A stretch of 11,982 nt of DNA from Spirochaetaceae bacterium (lineage in GTDB: Bacteria; Spirochaetota; Spirochaetia; Treponematales; Breznakiellaceae), in contig JAISCO010000325.1 in NCBI GenBank assembly GCA_031265535.1, positions 1 to 11,982 on the forward strand, in the 5' to 3' direction. Below, piece by piece: positions 1 to 8,021 of this stretch (positions are counted from its first letter, which is position 1; every line of letters starts with the position of its first letter). Under the pieces are notes generated by a model. It saw only the letters and a program-made list of their open reading frames with translations, searched no databases and had not been told where the DNA came from. The position numbers were made by a program, and so were the translations under genes.

Positions 1-315
1 CCCGCCAACGCGCAAATGCACCAAATGAGTATTGTCGAGGCGGTACGCGGTGTTGCTCCGGTTATGGCAATAGTTGTAAAGCAGGGCGTTTCGGAGGGCG
101 TCTATCATACGCCGTATCCTCTTGAGACAATGGAATTCCTGCTTGCCTCCAACAGTTTTTCCTTTGATAACGCGGTTTTTCAATGGAAACCTGAAGAATT
201 GGCATCACGAGTACGTGCCTGTGTCCGTATTATAGAGCTTGCCCTGGGGGCGGCTGAGGGCAGTTTTCACTTTCTGTATGAACCCCTTGGCCCGGAAAGC
301 AAGGAGGACAGCTAA
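1..315 (+). CDS. TetR/AcrR-type transcriptional regulator, C-terminal part (5' end outside window)
   Basis: The reading frame is open from base 1 to a TAA at 313-315, so the start and the N-terminal helix-turn-helix lie outside the window. About 104 residues are visible. The stretch 'PVMAIVVKQGVSEGVYHTPYP' minus its last residue resembles the common C-terminal ligand-binding pattern of TetR regulators, in which a 'QG..EG.F.T.YP' helix turn is followed by 'E..EFLL'. The rest is predicted helical and ends in a short charged tail. TetR proteins are dimeric, ligand-responsive DNA-binding proteins, usually repressors, that often control a neighbouring transporter or enzyme. The likely target would lie to the left and is not visible. 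A six-codon ORF overlaps the stop (TAATG) but ends at once. Family call from pattern recognition only; the ligand is unknown. Confidence 0.62.
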   Translation, partial: PANAQMHQMSIVEAVRGVAPVMAIVVKQGVSEGVYHTPYPLETMEFLLASNSFSFDNAVFQWKPEELASRVRACVRIIELALGAAEGSFHFLYEPLGPESKEDS

Positions 316-337
316 TGGTTTACTCTGATACTTGAGC

Positions 338-404
338 TTGTTCCAAAACTAATTAACTATGCGCTAAAGCGCATGGTGCGCAAACTTTGTTTGCGATGGA
401 ACAA
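338..404. repeat. Y-shaped inverted-repeat structure downstream of the TetR gene
   Basis: An outer stem TTGTTCCA (338-345) pairs with TGGAACAA (397-404). It encloses two perfect hairpins: ATGCGC/GCGCAT (359-364 with 369-374, loop TAAA) and CGCAAAC/GTTTGCG (379-385 with 389-395, loop TTT). The transcript of either strand could form a three-way junction. No T-run follows directly, so it is not a classic terminator, although it may serve to end or stabilise the regulator mRNA. CGCAAAC/GTTTGCG recurs in the repeat at 8513-8528. Confidence 0.6.
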
Positions 405-455
405 ACTCTTGGAAAAACTGGTCTAAAGCCCACTTTTTCTATTAAATCTAAGGTT

Positions 456-486
456 GCTGTTCCAAAAACTGAAGTTTTGGAACAGC
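456..486. repeat. Perfect 12-bp inverted repeat
   Basis: GCTGTTCCAAAA (456-467) is the exact reverse complement of TTTTGGAACAGC (475-486), with a 7-base loop. The arm shares its GTTCCAAAA core with the outer stem of the preceding structure (from 340), so the same word is used twice within 150 bases. No T-run follows on either strand. It could be a REP-like element, an mRNA 3' end, or a binding site for a dimeric regulator. Confidence 0.6.
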
Positions 487-590
487 TTCAAATAAGCAAA
501 ATTGTGGGGCAAGTGTAGGCTCAAGCAACGGGGTATATCCGACGCATTATATCCAAATATTTTGCTTTGATGATTATCAAGAAAGGGGGG

Positions 591-633
591 AAAAACTTAT
601 TAACTGTGGGGCGAAATGCCTCCACAGTTAATA
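591..633 (-). terminator. Rho-independent terminator of the ATPase operon
   Basis: A 12-bp stem (598-609 with 622-633, arms TTATTAACTGTGG without its first base and the complement) is extended by GGC/GCC (610-612 with 618-620) past a one-base bulge, around loop GAAAT. On the minus strand the stem is followed by AG and then TTTTT (595-591). It lies about 120 bases downstream of the atpK stop and is correctly oriented to end leftward transcription of the operon. Confidence 0.78.
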
Positions 634-751
634 CATTTTCCTTACAGAGCGAATTCCATAAACAACATAACGTTTGATACCCTGCCCCAAGGGGGAAGGG
701 TCATTAGTTTGACGTAATAGGCTTTTCCACTTGAGATAAAAAAGTGAAAAC

Positions 752-1186
752 TTATGCCGCCAGCATCGAGAAGACCATCACGAACAAGGCGACAGTCTCG
801 CACAGACCGAGTATGAGCATATAGTTGCCAAAGCCTTGCCCAGTTTCCCCATAAGCATCGCAGGCGGCGGCGGCGCAAGAGCCTTGCGCTATCGCCGAAG
901 CCCCGATCGCGAGGCCGGAAAACACGCTTACGCCCAGAACTTGAGCCACGTTCAAAATTTGCGTATTAAACAAGGTCTGCATTAGAATAAAACCGTAAAT
1001 AGTCTGCGTGAGGGGCGCCCCCGCAAAAGCGACCAAAATAAACGGTACCGGTTTGTTTTGAATTATGCACTTTTTCCATGCTCCTATTGCCGCCATACCG
1101 GCCATATACGCGCCGATCGCGGAACCGATTGCAGCAAATCCCAAGCAAGCTCCAAGGCCGATTTGGCCTAATAATCCAGCTTCCAT
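752..1186 (-). CDS. atpK: V/A-type ATPase subunit K (membrane rotor ring, proteolipid)
   Basis: This is the ion-carrying ring subunit of the membrane Vo/Ao sector. The 144-residue protein is almost wholly hydrophobic and Gly/Ala-rich, with four membrane helices as two fused hairpins, the size expected for bacterial NtpK-type subunits. The essential carboxylate is E130 in helix 4 (LGLCETVALF). Helix 2 carries T60-Q61 (APLTQTIYGF) and helix 3 carries Q101 (AIAQG). These match in kind and order the Na+ ligands T64, Q65, Q110 and E139 of Enterococcus hirae NtpK, which suggests Na+ rather than H+ coupling. Only one hairpin has the acidic residue, so the ring would carry one ion per four helices. 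An AAGGAG ribosome site upstream overlaps the stop of atpI, 12 bases away. Last gene of the operon. Confidence 0.95.
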   Translation of the reverse strand: MEAGLLGQIGLGACLGFAAIGSAIGAYMAGMAAIGAWKKCIIQNKPVPFILVAFAGAPLTQTIYGFILMQTLFNTQILNVAQVLGVSVFSGLAIGASAIAQGSCAAAACDAYGETGQGFGNYMLILGLCETVALFVMVFSMLAA

Positions 1187-1198
1187 AATATATTCTCC

Positions 1199-3139
1199 TT
1201 ATGTGTTCTTCTTTTGCTCAACCGCAAAAGGTTTGTATGAATAACCTGACCATTCTATCGCAAGATGGTTTCCGGCGTATTCCAAAAGATTAAGCCGCAC
1301 TCCGTGCACAATGACGGACAGCGTGTTCATTGCTAAGTTAAGCCCATGACCAAAAAGCAGTATTAGTATGGCAGCAAGCAATTTTAATATAATTTCTGAA
1401 ACTGACCCGCTTATACCGCTTATTCCCGACATGGAATTAAAACTTTGAGCTATTGAAGTTCCGGCAAGCCCCACCGCGAACAAACGTATATAACTGATAA
1501 TATCCGCGAAACTTCCCACTACGTTAAGAAAGACTGTCAGGAGGTTTGAAAAACTTTTCAAAATGTTCGCAAACGGATTCCCACCATTCTGTTCCGCAAA
1601 AATGAAGTACACGGCTAAACCTATACCGATAAAATACATCGCAAAACCGGGCATTTCGACTTTCAACAGCATGGAAAGCACGAGGAAGTAAAGCCCTATC
1701 ATCATCGCAAGCCAGCCCAACTGAGCAACCGCTACCGGAGACGGCAACAGACGCTTGATATTTTTTAAGTGGGCGTATACCAACTGTATTATCGCTATCG
1801 AGAAGCAAAGAAATTGCAGGTTCCAATAAGCCGTGTTGCCGGGCTGCTCCGCCGGTATCTTAAACAATTTTTTTAAGATGCCGGGGAAAACCCCAAGAGC
1901 TACCTCAGAATTAAACTGCGGCAAAACAAGCGCTTGCAGGAATGGCGGCAGTTTATCATAAGGGGTCGCAAGCCACGCGCCGTTCAATGATCCCCAAACT
2001 ATGGTACAAAACGACAGCCACATAAAAAGTTTAACCGCATCCGGCGTCTTGCCTGTTTTTTTCTTGATCCCAAGCCCAATAAAACCTGTTACAAGAAAGA
2101 TCAGGCAGCCGTAGACAGCGTCACCGAATATCATCGCAAAAAATATACTGAAAAACAGCAGGTACGAAGGACTTATATCGTACTCGCGGTAACCCGGCAC
2201 AGTTCCCAAAAACGAAAACAACGGCTGAATTATCCGCACAACAGGATTGCTCTTTATAAGGGTTGGCGGCCTCTCCTCCGGAGCGGGGTCCGAGGCGTAC
2301 AATGCCCAACCATTTTCCGAGGCGGCGCGTTTTATATGACCAAGTTCCGGCAGGGGAACAAATCCAGTGATGCATGAAACAGCAATTTCTGCCGGGCAAT
2401 CCGCTATAGCGTCCATGCTTACTTTCGCGGTCTCAAATTCTATAGCTTCTGAAAGCCTTTGAAGTTCTTGATCCACCGCCGAAATCTGGAAGGAAAGCAC
2501 AGAAAGTTGTTTTTCTATATTATCAATCTCTTTTTTACTTTGAAGCATACCATCGCGCAAGGTTGAAAGGGATTGTTCAGGAAGCATAAACGGCGTTAAG
2601 CCGGCCAAATGTACCGCAGCATCGCCAGGCGCGCCTATAGCGGCACAGTATACGTTTATTTTATTACGCCCAAGCACAATGACTTTTTGCTCACCCAAAC
2701 CGGCGTAAATTTTACGGGGAACTTCGTACAGGGTAAGTGTAAAATCTCCCCTCAAGGTTTTATCTTCTGAAAGACTTTTAAATGCGGCGGGATCAAAATC
2801 ACCCCATTTTTCTATACGGCTGATTTCACGAACATCGGTATAAATCTGTTCCTGCGCCGCCTTGCGGTTTTCAGCAAGTGAAAGGACATGGGACACTATA
2901 TCAACCGAGCTGTCCAGCACATCAGGAACGAAAGCGCCTTCCTTCTTGGGCATAAAACTCCGCAAAATCCCCGCGGCGCTCTCGGCCGTCGCCTTTTTTT
3001 CAAGAAGTTCATTCAACATATCTGACTGAACCACTTTCTTTTCAAGATGAATGATCCCAAGGGCGCGAAGTTTTACAAGATTGTCTTCCTGAAATTTGCT
3101 TAGACCCACGAGGGTCACTTTCTTCATAGGTACTATCAT
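1199..3139 (-). CDS. atpI: V/A-type ATPase subunit I (stator, homologue of eukaryotic subunit a)
   Basis: The 646-residue protein is the membrane stator that supplies the two ion half-channels against the K ring. Residues 1-300 form the cytoplasmic part with heptad-like helices (about 40-60 and 200-245), which binds the peripheral stalks. Residues about 325-615 hold the membrane helices. Family marks are visible: 'FGDAVYG' near 338-344; 'SYIRLFAVGLAG' with R552, the arginine equivalent to the essential one of subunit a; and 'GHGLNLAMNTLSVIVHGVRLN' minus its last residue, with R615. The start ATG overlaps the atpD stop as ATGA, implying translational coupling. An internal ATG at codon 5 is possible, but the MIVPMKKVTLVGL form fits the family. 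Length is normal. Confidence 0.95.
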   Translation of the reverse strand: MIVPMKKVTLVGLSKFQEDNLVKLRALGIIHLEKKVVQSDMLNELLEKKATAESAAGILRSFMPKKEGAFVPDVLDSSVDIVSHVLSLAENRKAAQEQIYTDVREISRIEKWGDFDPAAFKSLSEDKTLRGDFTLTLYEVPRKIYAGLGEQKVIVLGRNKINVYCAAIGAPGDAAVHLAGLTPFMLPEQSLSTLRDGMLQSKKEIDNIEKQLSVLSFQISAVDQELQRLSEAIEFETAKVSMDAIADCPAEIAVSCITGFVPLPELGHIKRAASENGWALYASDPAPEERPPTLIKSNPVVRIIQPLFSFLGTVPGYREYDISPSYLLFFSIFFAMIFGDAVYGCLIFLVTGFIGLGIKKKTGKTPDAVKLFMWLSFCTIVWGSLNGAWLATPYDKLPPFLQALVLPQFNSEVALGVFPGILKKLFKIPAEQPGNTAYWNLQFLCFSIAIIQLVYAHLKNIKRLLPSPVAVAQLGWLAMMIGLYFLVLSMLLKVEMPGFAMYFIGIGLAVYFIFAEQNGGNPFANILKSFSNLLTVFLNVVGSFADIISYIRLFAVGLAGTSIAQSFNSMSGISGISGSVSEIILKLLAAILILLFGHGLNLAMNTLSVIVHGVRLNLLEYAGNHLAIEWSGYSYKPFAVEQKKNT

Positions 3140-3738
3140 CCGGCCGCCTTCTCCATTTCACGTTTGGAAATTTTACCGCGCACGACCGCAGCCGTCTGCT
3201 GGTCGCCCAAGTAAACCTGAATCTTTTTGATACAGCCCTTAGCTTCCGGTATCTTAATTTTTTCAAACAGATTGACACGCTGAGTCGTTGTCCGCAATTC
3301 TTTTTCGAGTCTCCGCTGCTGCTCTTCCAATGTACGCGCTTCCATGTCAATTTCCAGCACAGTTTTAAGTTTTTCAACAGCGGTATCAAGCCAAAGGGGT
3401 TTTTTCAGCAAATCGTACGCGCTAATTTCAAATTCAGTACCGTCAAAAATAGGTATCGGAACACCGGCAATGTTACCTTCGCGCGTAGAAATCCGTGTTA
3501 TCCGCAAAATATCCGGCGTAAACACATCTTTCTCTCCGAAAACCGCTATCCATGCCTTAAAAGCTTCGTCAATTCGCTTTTTTTCTTCGCGCAGTTCCTT
3601 GACTCTATTTTCAACCCCGCGAATCTCCGCCTGTAACTGTTGTTTTTTCAACATAAGCGTAGGCAGATAACGCTGAAACATCTTGAGCTGATCCTTCTGT
3701 TTTTTTAACTCATTCTTTGTAAGTTTTAGCTTTGCCAT
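3136..3738 (-). CDS. atpD: V/A-type ATPase subunit D (central rotor axle)
   Basis: Subunit D is the central shaft that turns inside the A3B3 head and transmits torque to the K ring, the counterpart of F-type gamma. The 200-residue protein has the two long terminal coiled-coil regions expected (about 1-65 and 125-185, rich in K, E, L and Q) and the typical N-terminal pattern of 'LTKNELKKQKDQLKMFQRYL', followed by 'PTLMLKKQQLQAEI'. The gene starts 14 bases after the atpB stop with an AAGG-containing ribosome site. Its TGA overlaps the atpI start by 4 bases. The usual axle partner, subunit F, is not encoded next to it, unlike in many archaeal and enterococcal operons. Subunit identity is well supported by sequence and by gene position. 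Confidence 0.93.
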   Translation of the reverse strand: MAKLKLTKNELKKQKDQLKMFQRYLPTLMLKKQQLQAEIRGVENRVKELREEKKRIDEAFKAWIAVFGEKDVFTPDILRITRISTREGNIAGVPIPIFDGTEFEISAYDLLKKPLWLDTAVEKLKTVLEIDMEARTLEEQQRRLEKELRTTTQRVNLFEKIKIPEAKGCIKKIQVYLGDQQTAAVVRGKISKREMEKAAG

Positions 3739-3752
3739 TGCCTTGCCTTACG

Positions 3753-5051
3753 CTATTTGCCCTTAGGCCAGAATTCGTTTATCAATTCCGTCCGCATTCC
3801 CGTTTCTTCCGGGTTAAAACAATCGGCAAGAATTTCCCAGCCAAGGTCGAGAGCCCGCTCAAGAGGAATATTTACAGACAAATCCATCATCTCCCGCTCA
3901 AAACGCTCCCCATATTTCAACAACTTGCCGTCCCACGGCGTCATCATAAAACCCATGGACTTCTTTTCAAGCGTATCTTTGTAGTACGAGTATAGCTTTA
4001 TCATACCGTCCATAATCGCGCGGTGATCTTTGCGTGTTTTACCGTTGACCATTTGTTTTAGGCGCGACAGCGATCCAAACGGTTCTATGCGTCCGCCTCG
4101 CAGATAATACTGCCCCTCAGTGATGTAGCCCGTATTGTCAGGAACAGGGTGGGTAACATCGTCACCCGGCATCGTTGTAACACCCAGTATCGTGATTGAA
4201 CCCGCCGTCTCAAAGTCAACCGCCTTTTCATAACGAGCGGCAAGCTGACTGTAAAGGTCTCCCGGATAGCCGCGGTTAGACGGTACCTGTTCCTGCGAAA
4301 CCGCTATCTCTTTCATCGCGTCGGCAAAACTTGTCATATCGGTAAGAAGAACAAGAACATCTTTTTTTTGCAGAGCAAACTGTTCGGCAACGGCAAGCGC
4401 CATGTCCGGCACCATAAGACATTCAACAGTCGGGTCGGACGCCGTATGGACGAACATGACGGTGCGCGAAAGAGCGCCGCCGTTTTCCAGCGTATCCTTA
4501 AAATAAAGGTAGTCATCGAATTTAAGACCCATACCGCCCAAAATGATAACATCAACTTCCGCCTGCATAGCTATACGAGCCAAAAGTTCATTGTACGGCT
4601 CACCGGAAATTGAGAAAATAGGCAGTTTTTGCGAAACAACGAGCGTATTAAACATATCTATCATCGGGATACCGGTACGTATCATTTTGCGCGGAACAAT
4701 ACGTTCAGACGGATTGACCGAAGGTCCGCCTATAGAAATAAGGTGTTCATGCAGTTCAGGGCCGCCGTCGCGAGGCTTTGCGGAGCCGTTAAACACGCGC
4801 CCCATCAGGTTTTCAGAAAAGCTCACCTCCATAGGATGCCCCAAAAACCGCACCGTATCACCGGTCGAAATACCACGCCCGCCCGCAAAAACTTGCAGCG
4901 AGACAATATCGCCCGACAGCCGGTTTACTTCGGCAAGCGATGTACCAAAATCCGTATCAACTTCGGCAAGATCGCCGTAGCGGATATCCTCGGCGCGGAC
5001 AGTGATGACGCTGCCTGTTATTGATTCAATCTTGCTATATACTTTATTCAT
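3753..5051 (-). CDS. atpB: V/A-type ATPase subunit B (non-catalytic head subunit)
   Basis: Three B subunits alternate with three A subunits in the cytoplasmic head. The 432-residue protein shows the N-terminal beta-barrel (about 1-70), then the nucleotide-binding fold. The P-loop is degenerate (SISGEPYNELLARI, 147-160), lacking the GKT of catalytic subunits, as in all type B subunits. 'LLTDMTSFADAMKEIAVSQE' (from about 235) and 'GYPGDLYSQLAARYEKA' are strongly conserved head motifs. 'GSLSRL' (326-331) supplies R330, the equivalent of the arginine that reaches into the A-subunit active site. Length is slightly short but in the normal range. The atpA stop TAG lies 9 bases upstream and merges with the ribosome site (TAGGCGG), so the two are translationally linked. 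Confidence 0.96.
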   Translation of the reverse strand: MNKVYSKIESITGSVITVRAEDIRYGDLAEVDTDFGTSLAEVNRLSGDIVSLQVFAGGRGISTGDTVRFLGHPMEVSFSENLMGRVFNGSAKPRDGGPELHEHLISIGGPSVNPSERIVPRKMIRTGIPMIDMFNTLVVSQKLPIFSISGEPYNELLARIAMQAEVDVIILGGMGLKFDDYLYFKDTLENGGALSRTVMFVHTASDPTVECLMVPDMALAVAEQFALQKKDVLVLLTDMTSFADAMKEIAVSQEQVPSNRGYPGDLYSQLAARYEKAVDFETAGSITILGVTTMPGDDVTHPVPDNTGYITEGQYYLRGGRIEPFGSLSRLKQMVNGKTRKDHRAIMDGMIKLYSYYKDTLEKKSMGFMMTPWDGKLLKYGERFEREMMDLSVNIPLERALDLGWEILADCFNPEETGMRTELINEFWPKGK

Positions 5052-5060
5052 TTTTACCGC

Positions 5061-6821
5061 CTATTCCAATAATTTTTTCGCCGCGGCTTCAAGACCGGAG
5101 GATTTTTCACTCAACATACCGCGAAGTTCCGCCTCAAAGGTCTTAAATCTATCGCTGTCCATCGGAGAATAGTTATAATCAATGAATTTCTGACGGAGCT
5201 GGTTAAACCAAAGGCGGGCTTCTTCTTTTTCGCCAAACGTAAGTTTTGCGCCCAAAATAGAGATGATAAAATCGTACACATATTTTTGACGCTCCGGACT
5301 GGCCGCCTGATCAACATCATCGAATGAATTTTGCTGAAGATAAACGGCGTCAAGGAAATCACCTTTCAAATAAATTACAAAGTCGTCTATACTTGTGCCT
5401 TCCTCGCCGACAACTTTCATCATCTGCTCAACTTCAATACCGCGGGCAAGAACTTTTTTGCCATAGCTCACTTTATCAAATTGTATGATACCACTGTACT
5501 TCGACCATGAATCGAGCGGATGTATTGCGGGATACTTGCGGGCATCGCTCCGTTCACGGGAAAGCCCGTGAAACGCGCCTACAACTTTAAGCGTAGCCTG
5601 CGTTACCGGCTCTTCAAAGTTTCCTCCGGCGGGGGATACGGTGCCGCCTATCGTAACGGCCCCTTTTTCGCCGCTGCGCAGACGCACAACGCCGGCGCGC
5701 TCATAGAAACCGGCTATCCTCGATTCAAGATAGGCGGGGAAGGCTTCCTCTCCCGGTATCTCCTCAAGACGCCCGGACATTTCACGCAAAGCCTGAGCCC
5801 AGCGGCTTGTCGAGTCCGCCAGCAGCAAAACTTTAAGTCCCATCTGACGGTAATACTCGGCCAGCGTTACCGATGTGTACAGCGAAGCCTCCCGCGCCGC
5901 GACCGGCATCGAAGATGTATTGCAGATGATTACCGTCCGCTCCATAAGCGATCTGCCGGTTTTCGGGTCGACCAGTTCAGGGAATTCTTTCAGAACCTCG
6001 ACAACCTCGCCGGCGCGTTCGCCGCACGCGGCAATTATTACTATATCGACATCGGCGTTCTTGCTGGTACAATGCTGCAAAACCGTTTTACCCGCGCCGA
6101 AAGGCCCCGGAATACAATATGTGCCGCCGTGCGCGACAGGAAAAAAGGTATCAACAATACGAAGCTGCGTAACCATAGGTTCAGTAGGTTTATAACGTTC
6201 CTCGTAACAGTCAATGGCGCGCTTAACCGGCCAGAAGAAACTCATGCAAAGTTTTATTGTTTCTCCTGTCTCATCTTCAACTTCGGCTATTGTGTCATGA
6301 AGTTTGTACGCGCCCGCCTCAACAACGGACTTAATTTTGTAAGTCTTGTACATATTAAACGGCACCATGATCCGGTGCTTAAAAACACCTTCCGGCACTG
6401 TTCCAATGCAATCACCGCGTAACACTGTGTCGCCCGCCTTTACCGCCGGCGTAAACTCCCATAATTTATCCGCTGAAAGCGGCTCAATGTACACGCCGCG
6501 CTCAAGAAAATAGCCGGTTTGCTCGGCAAGCTTTGGCAGCGGGTTTTGCAAGCCGTCAAAAACCTGGCCCAAAAGACCCGGCCCCAACTCTATCGCAAGC
6601 ATATTTCCGCTGAATTCGCAGGCGTCACCGACACGTATACCGCGCGTCATTTCAAAAACTTGCAGAGAGCTGATATCCCCGCGTATACGAATAACTTCGC
6701 TCTTTAATTTTTTACCGCCGACATGTATGAAGCCAACTTCGTTCATGGAAACCTGTCCGTCGAAGCGGACGTTCACCATGTTGCCGTTTACGGCGGCTAC
6801 CACACCTTTTGTTCCGATCAT
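5061..6821 (-). CDS. atpA: V/A-type ATPase catalytic subunit A
   Basis: This is the ATP-hydrolysing (or ATP-making) head subunit, EC 7.1.2.2 or 7.2.2.1 depending on the ion. Visible in order within 586 residues: the N-terminal barrel (1-70); the A-specific bulge, or non-homologous region (about 110-190); the P-loop GPFGAGKT (239-246); the GER motif with the probable catalytic glutamate E268; the Walker B-type segment LLLADSTSRWAQALREM with D336; and 'GRLEEIPGEEAFPAYLESRI' minus its end. The C-terminal helical bundle follows. All key residues are intact, so the enzyme should be active. The start ATG shares one base with the stop of the DUF2764 gene (TAATG), with a GAGGAG ribosome site inside that gene. 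Direction, synthesis or pumping, cannot be told from sequence. Confidence 0.97.
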   Translation of the reverse strand: MIGTKGVVAAVNGNMVNVRFDGQVSMNEVGFIHVGGKKLKSEVIRIRGDISSLQVFEMTRGIRVGDACEFSGNMLAIELGPGLLGQVFDGLQNPLPKLAEQTGYFLERGVYIEPLSADKLWEFTPAVKAGDTVLRGDCIGTVPEGVFKHRIMVPFNMYKTYKIKSVVEAGAYKLHDTIAEVEDETGETIKLCMSFFWPVKRAIDCYEERYKPTEPMVTQLRIVDTFFPVAHGGTYCIPGPFGAGKTVLQHCTSKNADVDIVIIAACGERAGEVVEVLKEFPELVDPKTGRSLMERTVIICNTSSMPVAAREASLYTSVTLAEYYRQMGLKVLLLADSTSRWAQALREMSGRLEEIPGEEAFPAYLESRIAGFYERAGVVRLRSGEKGAVTIGGTVSPAGGNFEEPVTQATLKVVGAFHGLSRERSDARKYPAIHPLDSWSKYSGIIQFDKVSYGKKVLARGIEVEQMMKVVGEEGTSIDDFVIYLKGDFLDAVYLQQNSFDDVDQAASPERQKYVYDFIISILGAKLTFGEKEEARLWFNQLRQKFIDYNYSPMDSDRFKTFEAELRGMLSEKSSGLEAAAKKLLE

Positions 6822-7393
6822 TAACTATCTCCTCGTGCTCCTACGCCCGGAGCGTTTTCCATGATGGAAGCGTACAACGCTTTGTATTCCGCAAAACCTT
6901 CCTCCGCCTTGAACGCGGCGTTGCGCTCAATGAGGAGCAGTTTAAGCATATAAGCGTAAACAGCGTTTACACTGAAATATGTATTTTTTAGCAAAGCTTC
7001 AACGGCATCCCAGCGCCCTTTATCCAAAAATAGCTCGGCCTCAAGCGGATTATCCATCAGCACGGCGCTTTTTGCTTGATTCTCTGTGTCTATATCCAAA
7101 TCTTCCGCCGGAAAAACAGCCTGAACGCCGGCGGTTTTAAGCCGCCCCGCGCGGAGGCGCGCCAGCGCGAGTGTCAGAATTCGTTCACGTTTACGCCAGC
7201 CGTCAATGAAGGCCGAATTACTGGGTTTAAACTCCGCGGTTCCTTCCGGCATCCCGAAAACACAGTGTTTAAGCATCACAAAATGTTCTTTGATTAAATG
7301 TTCACGGCATAATTCTTTGAACGCCGGTAAAGTAATCAACGGCGCCTGCCCATAGCTGAGGTAGGGTAACTGAGCTATAAGAAAATAATACAC
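6821..7393 (-). CDS. DUF2764 family protein of the V-ATPase operon (possible subunit C equivalent)
   Basis: The 190-residue protein begins 'MYYFLIAQLPYLSYGQAPLI', the hallmark N-terminus of the DUF2764 family, which is found between atpE and atpA in spirochaete, chlamydial and Bacteroidota-type V-ATPase operons. It is soluble and predicted largely helical. No catalytic motif is seen. Its position corresponds to that of subunit C (the AC39/d-type socket joining the axle to the ring) in archaeal-type operons, and no classical C gene is present, so a role as a diverged C subunit or assembly factor is likely but inferred. The start codon is GTG, 3 bases past the atpE stop, with AAAGGAA as ribosome site lying inside the atpE 3' end. 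The reading frame is intact. Confidence 0.88.
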   Translation of the reverse strand: MYYFLIAQLPYLSYGQAPLITLPAFKELCREHLIKEHFVMLKHCVFGMPEGTAEFKPSNSAFIDGWRKRERILTLALARLRAGRLKTAGVQAVFPAEDLDIDTENQAKSAVLMDNPLEAELFLDKGRWDAVEALLKNTYFSVNAVYAYMLKLLLIERNAAFKAEEGFAEYKALYASIMENAPGVGARGDS

Positions 7394-7396
7394 TGC

Positions 7397-8008
7397 TTAA
7401 GTTCCTTTAGCCGCATTCTTGACAATTTCAGCAAGACGCGGATTAAGATAGGCTGAAAGCGCCTCGGCAATAGCCGGGCCGGAGAAATCATAGTACGCGG
7501 AACCATCTTTTAACGCTATGCGGAAGCCTGTCGCAAGATTTTTGCCCGGTTTAATCTCCAATCCTTTAGCCATTTCAGCAGTGAGCGCGCTCCTTGCCCA
7601 ACTTTCGAGTGATTTAAGCTGCTTTTCATTAAGAATCACATCAACTGTTTCTTTACCGGAGCTTAAACCCTTGACTACGTCAGGAATAAGCGATTTCAAA
7701 GTGTCATCATTAAGGGTGCTTTGCGTATCTTTGATGATAATTTTATTTAAAGTTGTCTCAATCTCGCTATTGAAAGAAAGAAACAAATTACGGGCAGCCT
7801 GTTCGAGCGCGGCGCCGGCGGCCTTTTTAAATCGTTCCGCGTCCTGCTTACCGTTCTCTGTCACAACGGAGGCTTCCTTTACGGCGGCTTCAATTATACG
7901 CTTAGCCTCCGCTTCCGCATCCGCCTTGATGCGGGCAGCCTCTTCCGATGCCTGTTCTATCCCGTCTTTTTTTATTTTATCGATAAATTCTTGCAACTGT
8001 ATATCCAT
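7397..8008 (-). CDS. atpE: V/A-type ATPase subunit E (peripheral stalk)
   Basis: Subunit E forms the peripheral stalk that holds the A3B3 head still against the stator. The 203-residue protein has the expected layout: an N-terminal coiled coil (about 1-85, starting 'MDIQLQEFIDKIKKDGIEQA' and very rich in A, E and K) and a globular C-terminal domain (about 100-200) that binds the head. Normally E pairs with a small G/H coiled-coil protein. No G/H gene is visible upstream, where the promoter follows directly. The gene is the first of the operon, with an AGAGG ribosome site and a short hairpin just before it. The terminal 'NPRLAEIVKNAAKG' is compatible with the family. Sequence similarity within E is low generally, so context carries part of this call. 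Confidence 0.9.
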   Translation of the reverse strand: MDIQLQEFIDKIKKDGIEQASEEAARIKADAEAEAKRIIEAAVKEASVVTENGKQDAERFKKAAGAALEQAARNLFLSFNSEIETTLNKIIIKDTQSTLNDDTLKSLIPDVVKGLSSGKETVDVILNEKQLKSLESWARSALTAEMAKGLEIKPGKNLATGFRIALKDGSAYYDFSGPAIAEALSAYLNPRLAEIVKNAAKGT

Positions 8009-8021
8009 AAAACCCCTCTTT

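Larger units (their letters stand above)
316..751. other. Intergenic spacer between the regulator and the ATPase operon
   Basis: No coding sequence is credible here. The left half (338-486) holds three or four inverted repeats described separately, and the right half holds the ATPase operon terminator (591-633). A further short GC-rich hairpin is visible at about 679-702 (CCCT...AGGG around CCCC/GGGG), close to the 3' end of atpK on the minus strand. I see no RNA gene and no clear promoter. Confidence 0.6.

Noticed and set aside
314..331. Mini-ORF overlapping the TetR stop (TAATG), six codons
   Set aside because: It stops almost at once and nothing in other frames continues it, so there is no evidence of a second gene or a pseudogene.
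642..878. Minus-strand 78-codon ORF overlapping the end of atpK
   Set aside because: It is largely a frame shadow of atpK, runs past the gene end without similarity to any family I know, and has no ribosome site.
5520..6422. Plus-strand 300-codon ORF opposite atpA
   Set aside because: It is antisense to a highly conserved catalytic gene; its composition is what the complement of that gene produces, and there is no ribosome site or recognisable domain.
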